Below are positions 1 to 10,934 of a DNA stretch of 64,000 nt, piece after piece (within the stretch, counting starts at the first letter, position 1; every line of letters starts with the position of its first letter). Origin of the DNA: Strongylocentrotus purpuratus (taxonomy: Eukaryota; Echinodermata; Echinoidea; Camarodonta; Strongylocentrotidae); contig NW_022145610.1 of the NCBI RefSeq assembly GCF_000002235.5, positions 34,373,807 through 34,437,806 of the forward strand, given 5' to 3'. A program made the translations under genes and the position numbers. The notes under the pieces are model-generated. The model was not told where the DNA came from, searched no databases, and was given only the letters and a program-made list of their open reading frames with translations.

Positions 1-171
1 GTCCACTGGCCGCAAAGGTACGTTCAGGTTCACTACATTGAACGTGTCGCATAAATAGTGGTTATTTTCATGTATATTAATGTATTTTGTACATATGTTT
101 CCTTTATATTTTTAATTGTGTATTTTCGCCCCTCGGAGCTTACGCAAGCTCGGGTCTAGTAGGGGGGTTAA
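1..171 (+). other. 3' internal end of an LTR retrotransposon
   Basis: This is the internal flank immediately before the probable 3' LTR. It ends with a purine-rich stretch (AGTAGGGGGG at about 159-168) directly before the TG that opens the LTR, which is where a polypurine tract primes plus-strand synthesis in LTR retroelements. Short frames at the very start end in stops by about position 56, and I could not identify the protein. The rest of the element lies outside the window. Confidence 0.4.
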
Positions 172-1963
172 TGTAGCGACAAATGTTACAGTGCATTCAT
201 TTATAATTCACTGGTATACATATTGTGTTTTTAATCCAAAATGGCCGCTTAAGAAGTCATTGAGAGTTCGAGGATTTGGTATTACGCCATGTCCTCAGAA
301 CTGGTTTTAACTCGATTTATTATATAACGATGTTTATTCATTACTATTTTGATCACATGACCAATTAACATAGATGTACGCGTATTTATTCATAAGTATT
401 TAGATCACGTGCCTTATTAACATACATGTGCGCTTGTTTTGAACCAATCGCGCTGTAGTTGATTGGCGCTCTTCTGATTTTCCTGTGCGGGAATCAGTGA
501 GCTGTTTTAATATTGGTATACACACATGCTGTCATTGTGTTGATATTTGTACCTAGAAAATTGTATCCAACGAGGATTGAACTGCTACGTCCCCGGACCA
601 TTCCCGGTGGACGTGCTCACCTATTTACATCTTGTACGTTTTGCAAGATATATTTTGACTCTCTCGATGTTCAACATTGACGACACTTTAATTCACCAGC
701 AGTGAGAATAGAACATTTAATATGATCTAACGTTTTTCTCACCTGCATTATTGTTTGACAACCTTTTATCATCGACTTCATATATATTGTCTCGACATTT
801 GATTCTTCGACCTGCATCGCAAGTCACTGAAGTTGATCTATTGACATTGACTGCATCATCATTGTATTCATCTGTTAACTGATTCATCATCGTTGTCTTC
901 ATCACCGTTGTCTTCATCATCGCTGTCTTCACCAGCGTCGTCTTCATCGTCGACTTCATCATCGCTGTCTTCACCAGCGTCGTCTTCATCATTGTTGTCA
1001 TCATCGTTGCCTTCAACATCGTCTTCATCATCGTGGTATTCACCTAGCGTCGATCATCGTCTGCATATCCTACGCGATCGACAACCAGCTCGTCGACCAC
1101 TGTTTTCGACTAGCTAGTTTCTACATCTACCTACCTAGAACTTGAAGAAGATCTACTTTGAATTCAACTCCAATGACTCACGTAACGTTAATTATATTGT
1201 GATTTATGCTTTGCATTGTTTATCATTGTGAGGCCTTATTTTGACTGAATGAGTGCCTGTTGTTGAGTGCGTACGCTTACTAACACATATTTTACATGTT
1301 TATAATTGCACTAGTTCTAGGCCTATGCCTGGTCTACTGATCTAGATCTGCTATAGTCTAGATCCACCGATATATTGTTGTATTCTCGTGTTGTGCATTC
1401 CGTACACATACACAAGTAGAGATTTGTTTAGCGGTTTCTTGAACCACAATATTTCGTGCCTATGTAAGTAAATCTAAACGCTGTCTAGCTTAGATTTGAG
1501 TAGTATTTTCTTGACTGTTATTATTCATGCAGTGGGAATGATATTTAACTGACTTGTTTTAGTACTGTTTTAAGTTGTACTGAACAGCTAGAATCTAGAC
1601 TCCTGATATTTCGAGACTTGTATTCAGCGGTAATCATTAATACCATAGTGACTAAGTTGAGTCTCCTTTACATTAATGTGCTGTTGGAAGTTATCTATGT
1701 TGTTTGATTATTAATAGTAACTACCAAGGGCCTAGTGATAGTTTAATTGTCTGTCACTGTTGAGATAGACAGAAGAGGTTTCTGATAATTCTGTAATCAT
1801 TGTATCTTATGTGAAATTATAGAATATAGAACCAGTTTTTAACCATAATCAATTTGTCTGGATGTGATCATTTATTAAGTGTTTTCTTGTCTGGAGGGAT
1901 ACTGCTTTTTAGTAGTTTAATTAAAAAAGGGAATTATGTGGGATTACTAGTTAACACGCAACA
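172..1963 (+). mobile_element. Probable 3' LTR of an LTR retrotransposon (1.8 kb)
   Basis: The segment opens with TGTAGCG and closes with CGCAACA, whose reverse complement TGTTGCG matches the start at 6 of 7 bases, the usual short inverted ends of an LTR. A purine tract lies just upstream. The 3' end coincides with the point where homology between the two arms of the adjacent palindrome stops, so the insertion appears to have interrupted the left arm. The partner 5' LTR is outside the window, so neither LTR identity nor the target duplication can be checked. At 1.8 kb it is long for an LTR. Superfamily not assigned. Confidence 0.5.
858..1040. repeat. Imperfect trinucleotide-based minisatellite (TCATCG/TCTTCA)
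   Basis: Reiterated blocks such as TCTTCATCATCGTTG and TCTTCACCAGCGTCG make a degenerate 12-30 bp periodic array inside the probable LTR. It creates a serine-rich frame on plus and a Met/Thr/Lys-rich frame on minus. Both look like repeat artefacts. Confidence 0.7.
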
Positions 1964-2008
1964 TAGTCCATACCCCATGTAGTTTTCCAAACATCAATTG
2001 GAAAGAAC
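1964..2008 (-). pseudogene. HARBI1-like nuclease exon start, truncated by an LTR
   Basis: On minus, a TTTCAG acceptor is followed by a frame reading GSFQLMFGKLHGV. It resembles the segment just before the 'GVSQxxVSR' motif of PIF/Harbinger DDE nucleases. The mirror copy at 8521 has the same acceptor and GSFQLM but then lost this stretch through indels. Only about 15 codons survive because the LTR begins right after. Assignment depends on the mirror copy, which has more of the domain. Confidence 0.5.
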
Positions 2009-2339
2009 CTGAAATAGCAGAAAATCAAGATGAAAAATATGTTGATATTTGATAAGAAATTACGATTTCTCTTTCTCTGTAGTTTACTAATAGAGTTATT
2101 AGACTAAGCTAGGTCTACTGTAACATTATCAGCAAATGTATATGTCAAAAAAGGAAGCTTCTGTCCATTTCCTTTCAATTCCTATAAGACCTGTCAAGAC
2201 TAGACGAAATTTAGATTTCTTGGGGAGGGGGGGGGGGGTGGATGGTTATGAAAATCATCATCATCCTGTACAAAATTATCCCACCAACAGCCACAACTAG
2301 CACTGCAGCTCAGGCAGAGGTGTTACCAGACCGAAATTT

Positions 2340-2438
2340 CTGTCTTTTTCGTTCATTAGCCTCTGATTTGGGTAGGGTCGGCTCCTGAAAGAGATCCTAG
2401 TCCTACCCAAATCAGAGGCTAACGAACGAAAGAGACAG
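2340..2438. mobile_element. Foldback (hairpin) MITE, copy A
   Basis: A near-perfect 40-45 bp inverted repeat around a short loop. The arms run CTGTCTCTTTCGTTCGTTAG then CCTCTGATTTGGGTAGG. The same element occurs at 8017-8111 (its mirror in the other palindrome arm) and independently at 22267-22363. Confidence 0.85.
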
Positions 2439-2929
2439 CCAGATCTAGATTTAGGCATAGGGTCTAGGCCTAGTGCTATATAGTCCACTTTTAGGCAACA
2501 GCGTCTCGAAAATCCACTATAAAAGTAGTTTCTACGTCTAGCAATGATAATTTTAAGGTGGTGTTAAGGTGGTATATGCGTACGAAAGTACAATAGTGCC
2601 CAGAAAAAATTACCCGGTAAGAAATTGCTCAATCTTAGGAAACGAAAATGTTAAACGACAATTATTTGCACGTATGGGACTGGTCTGCAATCACCATGAA
2701 AATTTATCAAGTTTCTCCCAAATTTATTCAGTTAAAAGCATTTTAGATTATCTCCAGTACAGCAAAATGAAAGTAACAAAAATATTTTATTAGCTGGTGT
2801 AACTTTCATGAGCGCTTATCCATGCAAAAGAGTGTAAATTGTTATCAAATATAGAAATTCAAATGCAAAACTTAACGTTCACTCTCCGCGGACACTCGAT
2901 TTAACTAAAACGTGACGTCACGCGAAGTT

Positions 2930-3040
2930 AGGCCGAACTATGACGTATTTAAACCTGCCCTCTGAGCGGCCTAAAGTTAGGCCGAACTATGACGTATTTA
3001 AGCCTGGCTTATCTTTAGGCCACCTTCGAGAATACGTGCC
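2930..3040. repeat. Duplicated CGTCATAGTTCGGCC motif near a possible divergent promoter
   Basis: The phrase TTAGGCCGAACTATGACG occurs twice in tandem (about 2929 and 2976), followed by TTTAGGCCACCTTCGAGAAT. The mirrored arm has the same at 7430-7555. A related TTAGGCC...TTTCGAGAATACC string closes at 11789. It lies between the left-going HARBI1 exon and the right-going small exon, so it may be the element's 5' regulatory region. Inference only. Confidence 0.45.
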
Positions 3041-3652
3041 TTCACGGTTGTTTCATCGCAAAGCATGCCGGGACATAATTCTAGTCCATTTTCACCTTCG
3101 CCGTGATCAGCTGTCCTGTTGCAAACAACGGGATTCGTATCGAATCAACATCATAATCTTGTACATAGTCCGCTATTCTGCAGTGATTTTCTTCCAATCC
3201 AGTATCATTTGTACGGTAAGAAAACCAAAGTTTGTGGTTATTCATTTTTATGACTAATAAAGCTGATAATACGACGTAATGAGAGTGGGCCGAGATCCAA
3301 CTTTAGTAAATCATAGGCCTAGATCTAGTCCCGTATGTTCAAATGTGTGTGCATTTTAAGTAGACTGATTGTCTTTTAAGCTGCTTAAGTACACTCGTCT
3401 CGTGTTTTAGGTAGAAATGTACAGTAATATGAGATTTATGTCTCATGAAATATTAATAGACTTTCTAGATCCTATAATTGATAATGGAATAGGGTCTACT
3501 AGAATGGCCGACAGTTAGGCCTAGAAAGTGATTGCAATTAGAAATTATAAATGTAAGAAAGTAAAAGAGGCCATGAAAACGATAGATTTTTTCGATCTGG
3601 ATCTGAATATAATAGTCTGATATCAATGAGCTCTACTTGAGGATCTACATGA

Positions 3653-4030
3653 CAGGGGCGTACGGAGGATTTTTTCGAGGGGGGGGGGGGGCCGGGGGGT
3701 AAAATTTGAAAATCACGCAGTCAATTTCACAACGACTCGGCCAGCCGGTGAATAAGCCGGGGGTGGTAAGAGCACCTTTTTTTTTCCTTCTTTTTTTCCC
3801 CGAAAATATGAAATTTGGGAGACCGATATTTTGTTCAGTTGGTGGGGGGTAAGGTCACCTTTTTTGGGTCACCCTTTAACACAAAAAATGTTTAATTTAT
3901 TTTTGTTATTAAAAAAGTGAGGGGGGGGGGTTTCCTCAAAAACACACACACACATAGTCTAAACAAAATTGGAGGAGGGGGGGGGGGGGGTTCAACCCCC
4001 GAAACTCCCTCCCCCCTGCATACACGTCTG
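3653..4030. mobile_element. hAT-type MITE with 8-bp target duplication
   Basis: The 378-bp segment begins CAGGGGCGTACGGAGG and ends CATACACGTCTG. The ends are imperfect inverted repeats of the CAGngGCGTA hAT style. It is flanked by CTACATGA on both sides (3645-3652 and 4031-4038), an 8-bp target duplication as expected for hAT transposons. The mirror palindrome arm (around 6810-6825) has an uninterrupted site with a single CTACGTG, which is effectively an empty-site control. The interior is G/C-homopolymer rich with no coding capacity. Confidence 0.85.
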
Positions 4031-4114
4031 CTACATGATCTAGTGTTGAAGAAGTGATGAGGGTTCTTTGGTCTCAAACTTAAATTTGATTTTCTTTTCC
4101 CTTTTATTTATCAG

Positions 4115-4257
4115 TTGCAGCATCATCGAACACTATGACCCATGAATCAGAAGATAACGTAGATGCTACGAGAGAGCTCATTTCACAATGGACAACAGAA
4201 GTGTTACGTGACTTTCTACAAGGAGGGGACTCAAGCTTGGAAATCGAGTACCAGTAG
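4115..4257 (+). CDS. Small exon with SAP-like motif in the left palindrome arm
   Basis: A polypyrimidine tract and TTTATCAG acceptor (to 4114) precede an open frame, with an ATG at 4135 and a TAG stop at 4255. The 40-residue peptide includes RELISQWTTEVLRDFLQGG. The W-(x)4-L-(x)2-F/L pattern resembles the first helix of SAP-type DNA-binding modules found in some transposon proteins. The same frame and stop position are kept in the opposite arm (6585-6730, minus), where the ATG is replaced but the conserved core is unchanged. It points toward the palindrome centre, divergent from the HARBI1 exon. It could be an accessory ORF exon of the Harbinger element. No full-length partner exon was found. 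Confidence 0.35.
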
Positions 4258-4515
4258 TCATTATTTTATGGGTGTTCTCTGCCTTGACTCTGGGGGTACT
4301 GTTCAGCCATCCGAGGTAGAGATAAACTGGACGATGGATGGAGAGGGGGGGGGGGGGGGGGGGGGGGGGAGAAAGGCATGCAGACTGCACAGCTGGTCGT
4401 CTACTATGTATAGAGACATTTGTGTGTACCTAGTAGGTAAGGACCCTCCATCACTAGAGGGAAGAATGAGAGACTACAAAGAGGGAAAGGCATTTAGTTA
4501 TTTTGCCAGTTTCTG

Positions 4516-6342
4516 GTTAAGGAGATATTTTTTTCATCTCGTGGGAGAAAGCTGTCTGTAATTCAAAATCATTTGATACTTGAATAAATTTAGTTCATTT
4601 TCTAGACTGTTTCATGTCAAACCGTTGATTCTACTTTCTTGTGAGTATAGTCAGAGAGATAAAGAAGTAACACGAGTAAAGAATGAAAAAGAAGCTAATA
4701 TTTGAACGAGGAGGAGAAAATGGAGATTACGTTGTTGCCCATAGAGTTGGAATAATTGTTCTTACCACTTTTTATTAAATGATTGTGACCATTTGGTTTA
4801 TTGTTTGTACATAAAGGTCATATGTTATAAGAACTGTATTGATCAATCTAAAGAGTCTTATAGATTGATTAATACAGTTTTGAGATGATGATGATGATTG
4901 TGATGATGAACGAGAAGGAGAAGAGGAGGAACATATCATGAGTTGATGGAGAAAAGATTGATAGAGGGGTTATCATTACAGAGAGAGAGAAAGAGAGATG
5001 GACTAACATGAGGAAGGGAGAGCAAGAATGGAGGCTATGACATAGGGGAAGAGATAGAAATCAAAATTATATTTATACTAACATTTACTAAATTAGAATA
5101 GTAAATTAGAAGATAAAGCTAAAGGAAAGAATGCAAACTAAAATTAAGCTAAGACCATCACAATATCGTTTACATTATAATATAAATTAAGTAAAGGTAC
5201 ATGGAAACGTGTACATTTGTAAAATTTAATCTCTTGTTCTCTTAGATCTTCCTCTTCACACCTAATTCTTGCTCTCCCTCTCTATCTCTCCCTCCCCTCT
5301 CTGTCTCTTTCTCTCTCCTCTCTCCTTATTATCACTCTTTCTCTTTCATTATTAAGCGTCGACATCTCTCTCGATGCCTCTCTCTGTTTCTATGATTTTT
5401 CTCTCGTTAAATATTTAAAACATCAGGTCTGTCTGACCTTCCTCTCTTGAATAAATCATGAATAACTTCAACTCGGCGTCCTACATACAGTAATGATTGC
5501 TTAGTACTCATCTACAACCTTCTCTGTGTTGTTTTATTTTATTGATAAAATAAATATAACCATGAGATGAATACAAGTTAGATCAATATCAACAGGTTTA
5601 ATGCAATGCATATAAGTTGACATCTTATGAAGAAGTAGTACCACCCCCGCCCCCCCCCCCCCTCCAGGAACGGGAACGGAGGTACCGCATGCGTGTTCCC
5701 AAAATCTCTGGCTCGTAACAAAGAAAAAGATCTGCCCGTATTGACTTTACACACTGGACTTTTGCTGAGAAGGGGGGGGGGGGGGTACCACCTTTAATGC
5801 AAACACATTTAAAGGGATCGGGTAACTTACTCTCAGATTCTGAAACAAAATCCTGGATTTAGCTCATGCTGCAATGATAAATTTAGGTCAGTCAGGAACT
5901 CAATGACTTTTACAATCCGTTCGCCTGTCTCATTATCAAGATATTTACGATTGGAAATCGAAACCAAATTTTGTGTTTGCCAAACGGTTTTCATAACACT
6001 ACAGTTTATTGGGGAAAACGAGTATGGTAAAAGGGGTCAAACAAAGATTTTTACTTTTTAGAGGCACTTCTTGATCATTTTGATGCACAATTTTGTTAGG
6101 GCTTTAGTATTAATACACCATATCACAGACACTGGTAGCACGTAGGGCCATACGTCCATCTCGGTTTAAACATTGTTATACATTGTTAAACAATGCATTT
6201 TACAATACCTTTACAACATACACCATACACCATTTGCTGTCACATGGTTTGGAAATCACATTACAGATAATAATTCTACAACTGTGAGGTTTCACCTGTC
6301 GTCATTTGATACCCGAAGGAACACTTTTTTAGGGGCTAAATC
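4516..6342. other. Spacer at the palindrome centre
   Basis: This is non-mirrored sequence between the two arms. It holds a 21-bp inverted repeat at about 4835-4880 (ACTGTATTGATCAATCTA and its near complement), purine-rich 4900-5060, pyrimidine-rich 5230-5400, G/C homopolymers at about 5643 and 5772, and a MITE copy at 5806-6172. I see no gene. Confidence 0.6.
5806..6172 (-). mobile_element. MITE family 'TTAAAGGSATC', copy 1
   Basis: In reverse complement this segment aligns over about 365 bp with 42951-43318. Shared landmarks are GGCCCTACGTG, ATCAGTGTCTGTG, AATGATCAAGAAGTGCCTC, GAAAACCGTTTGGCAAAC and CCAGGATTTTGT. The outer end is TTTAAAGGGATC. Having two copies, one in an intron of VARS2, shows it is a dispersed family. 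The inner end at about 6172 lacks a clean terminal repeat. Confidence 0.75.
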
Positions 6343-6584
6343 TAATTTTTTCACAAGGCAAAATAACTATATGCCTTCCCCTCTTTGTAGTCTCTCATTA
6401 TTTTTCCCTCTAGTGATGGAGGGTCCTTATCCAGTAGGTACATACAAACATAGTAGGCCAGTTCTGCATGCCTACCCCCACCCCCCCCCCCCCCAATCCA
6501 TCCATTGTCCAGTTCCTCACAGTGTCTACCTCGCATGGCTGAACAGCTACCGCGTCAAGGCAGAGAACACCCATAAGATAATGA

Positions 6585-6730
6585 CTACCGGTACTCGATT
6601 TCCAAGCTTGAGTCCCCTCCTTGTAGAAAGTCACGTAACACTTCTGTTGTCCATTGTGAAATGAGCTCTCTCGTAACATCTACATGCACGTTATCTTCTG
6701 TTTCATCGGCCGTGTTCGATGATGCTGCAA
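6585..6730 (-). CDS. Mirror copy of the SAP-like small exon
   Basis: On minus, a TTTATCAG acceptor is followed by an open frame containing RELISQWTTEVLRDFLQGG and a stop at 6585-6587. The first codons differ from the left-arm copy (no ATG, three extra codons), but the core peptide is identical. Retention of the frame in both arms is the only hint of coding history. With such recent duplication it may simply not have had time to decay. Confidence 0.3.
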
Positions 6731-8016
6731 CTGATAAATATAAGGGAAAAGACAATCATATTAAGTTCGTGACCACAAGAATGATTGTAACAAAAGAATC
6801 CTTATCACTTCTTCAACACGTAGATGCTCAAGTTGAGCTCATCGATATCAGAATTTATATCCAGATCCAGATCGACAAATCTATCATTTTCATGGCCTCT
6901 TTTACTTTTTTACACTTAATTGCAATCACTATCTAAATGTCAGCCATTCTAGTAGACCCTATTCCATTATCAATTATAGGATCTAGAAAGTCTATTAATA
7001 TTTCATGAGACATAAATCTCATATTACTGTACATTTCTACCTAAAACACGAGACGAGTGTACTTAAGCAGCTTAAAAGACAATCAGTCTACTTAAAATGC
7101 ACACACATTTGAACATACGGGACTAGATCTAGAATCTAGGCCTACATTTACTAAAGTTGGATCTCGGCCCACTCTCATTACGTCGTATTATCAGCTTTAT
7201 TAGTCATAAAAATGAATAACCACAAACTTTGGTTTCTTACCGTACAAATGATACTGGATTGGAAGAAAATCACGGCAGAATAGCGGACTATGTACAAGAT
7301 TATGATGTTGATTCGATACGAATCCCGTTGTTTGCAACAGGACAGCTGATCACGGCGAAGGTGAAAATGGACTAGAATTATGTCCCGGCATGCTTTGCGA
7401 TGAAACAACCGTGAAGGCACGTATAGCAAAAAAGATAGTCCATGGTTTAAACTTGGTTTAAACCAAGGCTTAAATACGTCATAGTTCGGCCTAACTTTAG
7501 GCCGCTCAGAGGGCAGGTTTAAATACGTCATAGTTCGGCCTAACTTCGCGTGACGTCACTTTTTAGTTAAATCGACTGTCCGCGGAGAGTGAACGGTAAG
7601 TTTTGCATTTGAATTTCTATATTTGATAACAATTTACACTCTTATGTATGGATAAGCGCTCATGAAAGTTACACCAGCTAATAAAGTATTTTTGTTACTT
7701 TCATGTTGCTGTACTGGTGATAATCTAAAATGCTTTTAACTGAATAAATTTGGGGGAAACTTGATAAATGTTCACAGTGTTCGCAGAGCAGTCCCATACG
7801 TGCAAATAATTGTCGGTTAACATTTTCATTTCCTGAGATTGAGCAATTTCTTACCGGGTAATTTTTTTCTTGGCACTATTGTACTTTCGTACGCTTATAC
7901 CACCTTAACATCACCTTAAAAATATCATTGCTAGACGTAGAAACTACTTTTATAGTGGATTTTCGAGACGCTGTTGCCTAAAAGTGGACTAGCACTAGGC
8001 CTAAATCTAGATCTAG

Positions 8017-8111
8017 CTGTCTCTTTCGTTCGTTAGCCTCTGATTTGGTCGGCTCCTCTCTTTCAGGTGCCGACCCTACCCAAATCAGAGGCTAACGAAC
8101 GAAAGAGACAG
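8017..8111. mobile_element. Foldback (hairpin) MITE, copy B
   Basis: Mirror of copy A. The inverted arms CTGTCTCTTTCGTTCGTTAG are joined by a short loop and followed by AAATTTCGG. Confidence 0.85.
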
Positions 8112-8520
8112 AAATTTCGGTCTGGTATCACCTCTGCCTGAGCTGCAGTGCTAGTTGTGGCTGTTGGTGCGATCATTTCCTACAGGATGATGATGATTTT
8201 CATAACCACCCCCAAGAAAGCATTTAAAAAAAAAAATGTTAGGCCTAGTAGTAGTACTAGACCTAACAAGTTAGACCTCTAGCCGGCTCTAGACTAGAAA
8301 TCTTAATTTCATCAATAAGAGTCTGGTCTAGACAGGTCTAATACAAATCGAAAGGAAATGGACAGAAGCTTCCTTTTTTTGACATAGGTCTACATTTGCT
8401 GATAATGTTACAGTAGTTTAGGCTTATAATACTTGTTAGTAAACTAGACGTCTACAGAGAAATTGTAATTTCTTATCAAATATCAACATATTTTTTCATC
8501 TTGATTTTCTGCTATTTCAG

Positions 8521-8840
8521 GTTCTTTTCAATTGATGCATGGGGATGGAGAAAAAAAGGCCTCTCCCAAGCTATGGTATCCCGCCTTGTGAAGTCCATCT
8601 CAATAGCCATTGCCAGGAGATGGGAGCAATACATCACAATTCCTTCAGCAAGAGAGGCAGTCCTGCAGAGTGCAGACCCAACATGAATTGTATAATTACT
8701 ACCATTTCCCTGGCGTTAATATGGTCGGGGCTATTGATTGCAGCCACATAGGCATCTCCAAGCCAGTTGGCCCAACACCAGTTATTTCCTGAACAGGAAA
8801 AAATAGATACTCCATTTTTCTTGGAAAGTCTGCTGGTGAG
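8521..8840 (+). pseudogene. PIF/Harbinger HARBI1-like nuclease exon, frameshifted
   Basis: After a strong acceptor (TTGATTTTCTGCTATTTCAG ending at 8520), the exon reads GSFQLM, shifts frame, continues SQAMVSRLVKSISIAIARRW and EQYITIP, shifts again to FPGVNMVGAIDCSHIGISKP, then meets a stop followed by TGKNRYSIFLGKSAG. The order 'SQxxVSRxV...ALARR...YIxFP...FPGVxGAIDxxHIxIxxP' is the N-terminal and first catalytic Asp (GAID) part of Harbinger DDE nucleases (HARBI1 family). The later catalytic residues are not seen downstream. At least two frame breaks and a stop make it a relic. Its 5' half is mirrored at 1964-2008. Confidence 0.8.
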
Positions 8841-10760
8841 TAAAGCTGTAATTACGCCTAAATTTTGTAAACCAAATCATGTTTATACAATTTGTATTAA
8901 AAAGATCTGCTGAATTTATGAATCTGCAGATGTGTCTACAGGTACATTATGAAGTGATTTAAAATTGTTTTGTCTGATAAATGTAGGTGCAACCTACACT
9001 CAAACTTTTATTCATTTTACATGGGCACGAGCTAATATTTCAGCTCGATTGCCATGGCTACCAGTCATTCCTGACAGTGACAGCTTGGCCTAGACTTTTG
9101 GGTGGAACTATCTGAAAATAAGACACAAATAATCAACAGTTGATTAACTACTTTCAAATTTGGGTCAGAAGAAAATTCAGACCTACCACTAACAATTCTG
9201 GAACAAATAAGACTTAGAGACCTACAGACTACAGTACAGTGCAGTAAATTTTACTTTTACTTTTTCCCCTTTCACGAAGCTCATTTTGGGAGATAACATA
9301 AACAAAGACAATCTTTGGTCTAATGTTAGAGTGAACTGAAATGGAAAAGTTGGGCTCTAACGATTAGGGCCTTGTAAAATCTCCATTCCAGGCTACGTTT
9401 ACATCTAGGTTAGGCCAACTGTCGGCTCGTTATCTAAGTAAGATGTAGACTTGATTTCAGGAAAGGGACTAACTTTGGTATAGACTTTAACTACTTAGGG
9501 CTTTCTTAGGCCATGACATGGCAAGTACAACTTGGTGCAAGCACATTTATGAGATAGTACTGCAAGAATGTGTATGTTTGTTCTTGACTTTAAAAGAGAT
9601 ACCGGTAGTCATTCTGTAAATCAATGATTACTAGTAACTGAGTGGGGAGGGGGTGCCTAGTCACTGCCTACTTGAAAGGCGCCTTAAGTTTTTTTTTTAA
9701 GTTAGAATATTATTGACACTATAACTAAGACCAATTATCAATGGAGTAGATCTTTGATATTTTAATGAGGTCTAAACCTTTTTATTTTTGTTTCAGGATG
9801 ATGTTTTTCTTCAGTAAAATAAATGAAGGCAAATTCCCTGATAACTGAGACAAATTCAGAGAGAGGAAGGAGAACTACTGAGCTGCTGAATTTATGACAG
9901 GTAGGCTGTAAGAATAAGTTGTTGTTTGTATTCCCAGGTACTTCAAGGATGGCATTTGTTCATTCACATTTGTCCATCAATAATTTCATTTAATTGATTA
10001 TGCACTCCACTTTTACCACAATGTACATGCAAGACCTTTTTAAGGTTTAACAGAAATAGGTTTCAATGTGTTTCCTTTCATTCTTTTCTCTTTTCATTCA
10101 ACAGACATACTTGCAAGGACTATGAAGTTCTACTTAGCCTCTTCAATGAACCAGACTCCATCTGCTGTAACTGTGACTGCATGGGGATCAAAACCTTTGT
10201 ATTATAATCCTCATAACATGAAGCTATGGTAACAAACAAGCAACCATTGATAAAAAGCCTGATATGTCCTTGTTGTGTGTGTGAACCACAAAGCAACCAT
10301 CACTCATAAGGATATTTTTATGTACATCAGATGTTCATTGTTTCACTGGAAAAATTGTGATTTTGATTCATTTAAGAAATCTTGTTTTATAATGTGTTTT
10401 ATAATATAGTGCAAGTCATGATATAACAGATTCCCTGCAAAAGAAACACGGCTAAAAAGTAGACTATGCTTTGTTTTAAAAAAATGGGAGAAGGTAATGT
10501 AACAAATACATAACATTTAATTCCAATAGTTTCGAGTAGCAGATTATGAGGCTATTGGAGCTTAATATTTGATTTTGACCTTCAATTTTATAATCGTATT
10601 CATCATGAATTACAATCTTTTCTGTTTTAAGAAAAATAAATAAATTGAACATAATTGTTGATATGTTATATACAATATTCCTTTCATATCTTTTGATTTT
10701 AAGTGTGCATATTGTTGGGTTCATTGAATTATACATGGAAACAGTCTTGAATAGAACAGT
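8841..10760. other. Non-coding flank downstream of the HARBI1 relic
   Basis: I see no gene. Two intervals have good splice-site pairs without a convincing frame: 9797-9900 (TTTCAG before, GTAGGC after) and one opening at 10105 after CATTCAACAG. These could be 3' exons of the Harbinger gene, but they encode nothing I recognise. Confidence 0.4.
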
Positions 10761-10776
10761 GGGAGAACAGAGCGAA

Positions 10777-10915
10777 CGAGAGAGAGAGAGAGAGAGAGAG
10801 ATATAGAGTAAAAGAGAAAGGGAACCAAATGAGAAAGAACAATTTAATGGTGAGAGAAATAAACAATGATGTGAGATGGTGTGTGTGTGAGAGAGAGAGA
10901 GAGATGGAGATAGGG
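10777..10915. repeat. GA/GT microsatellites
   Basis: An (AG)n run at about 10779-10802, then purine-rich sequence and GTGTGTGTGAGAGAGAGAGA at about 10879-10903. Confidence 0.85.
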
Positions 10916-10934
10916 AGAAAGAGTTGGGGGTGAC

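Larger units (their letters stand above)
1964..4515 (+). repeat. Left arm of a large inverted repeat (head-to-head Harbinger 5' halves)
   Basis: Read in reverse complement, this arm matches 6343-8545 along its whole length, with scattered substitutions and indels. Anchor pairs: 1996-2090 with about 8445-8530, 3410-3530 with about 6945-7070, 2880-3280 with about 7170-7600, and 4400-4510 with about 6350-6475. The outer end carries a HARBI1-like exon start on minus and the inner end a small open exon on plus. The arm differs from its partner by a 378-bp hAT-type MITE at 3653-4030. Its outer boundary is the LTR at 1963. Confidence 0.9.
6343..8545 (-). repeat. Right arm of the large inverted repeat
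   Basis: This is the reverse complement of 1964-4515, lacking the hAT MITE found there but with its own small indels (for example extra AGTAGTAGTACTAG-type sequence near 8240-8330). It ends inside the HARBI1-like exon at 8521, which continues beyond the palindrome because here no LTR cut it. Confidence 0.9.

Noticed and set aside
717..1117. Overlapping Met/Thr/Lys-rich and serine-rich frames
   Set aside because: Both derive from the trinucleotide-based minisatellite in the probable LTR.
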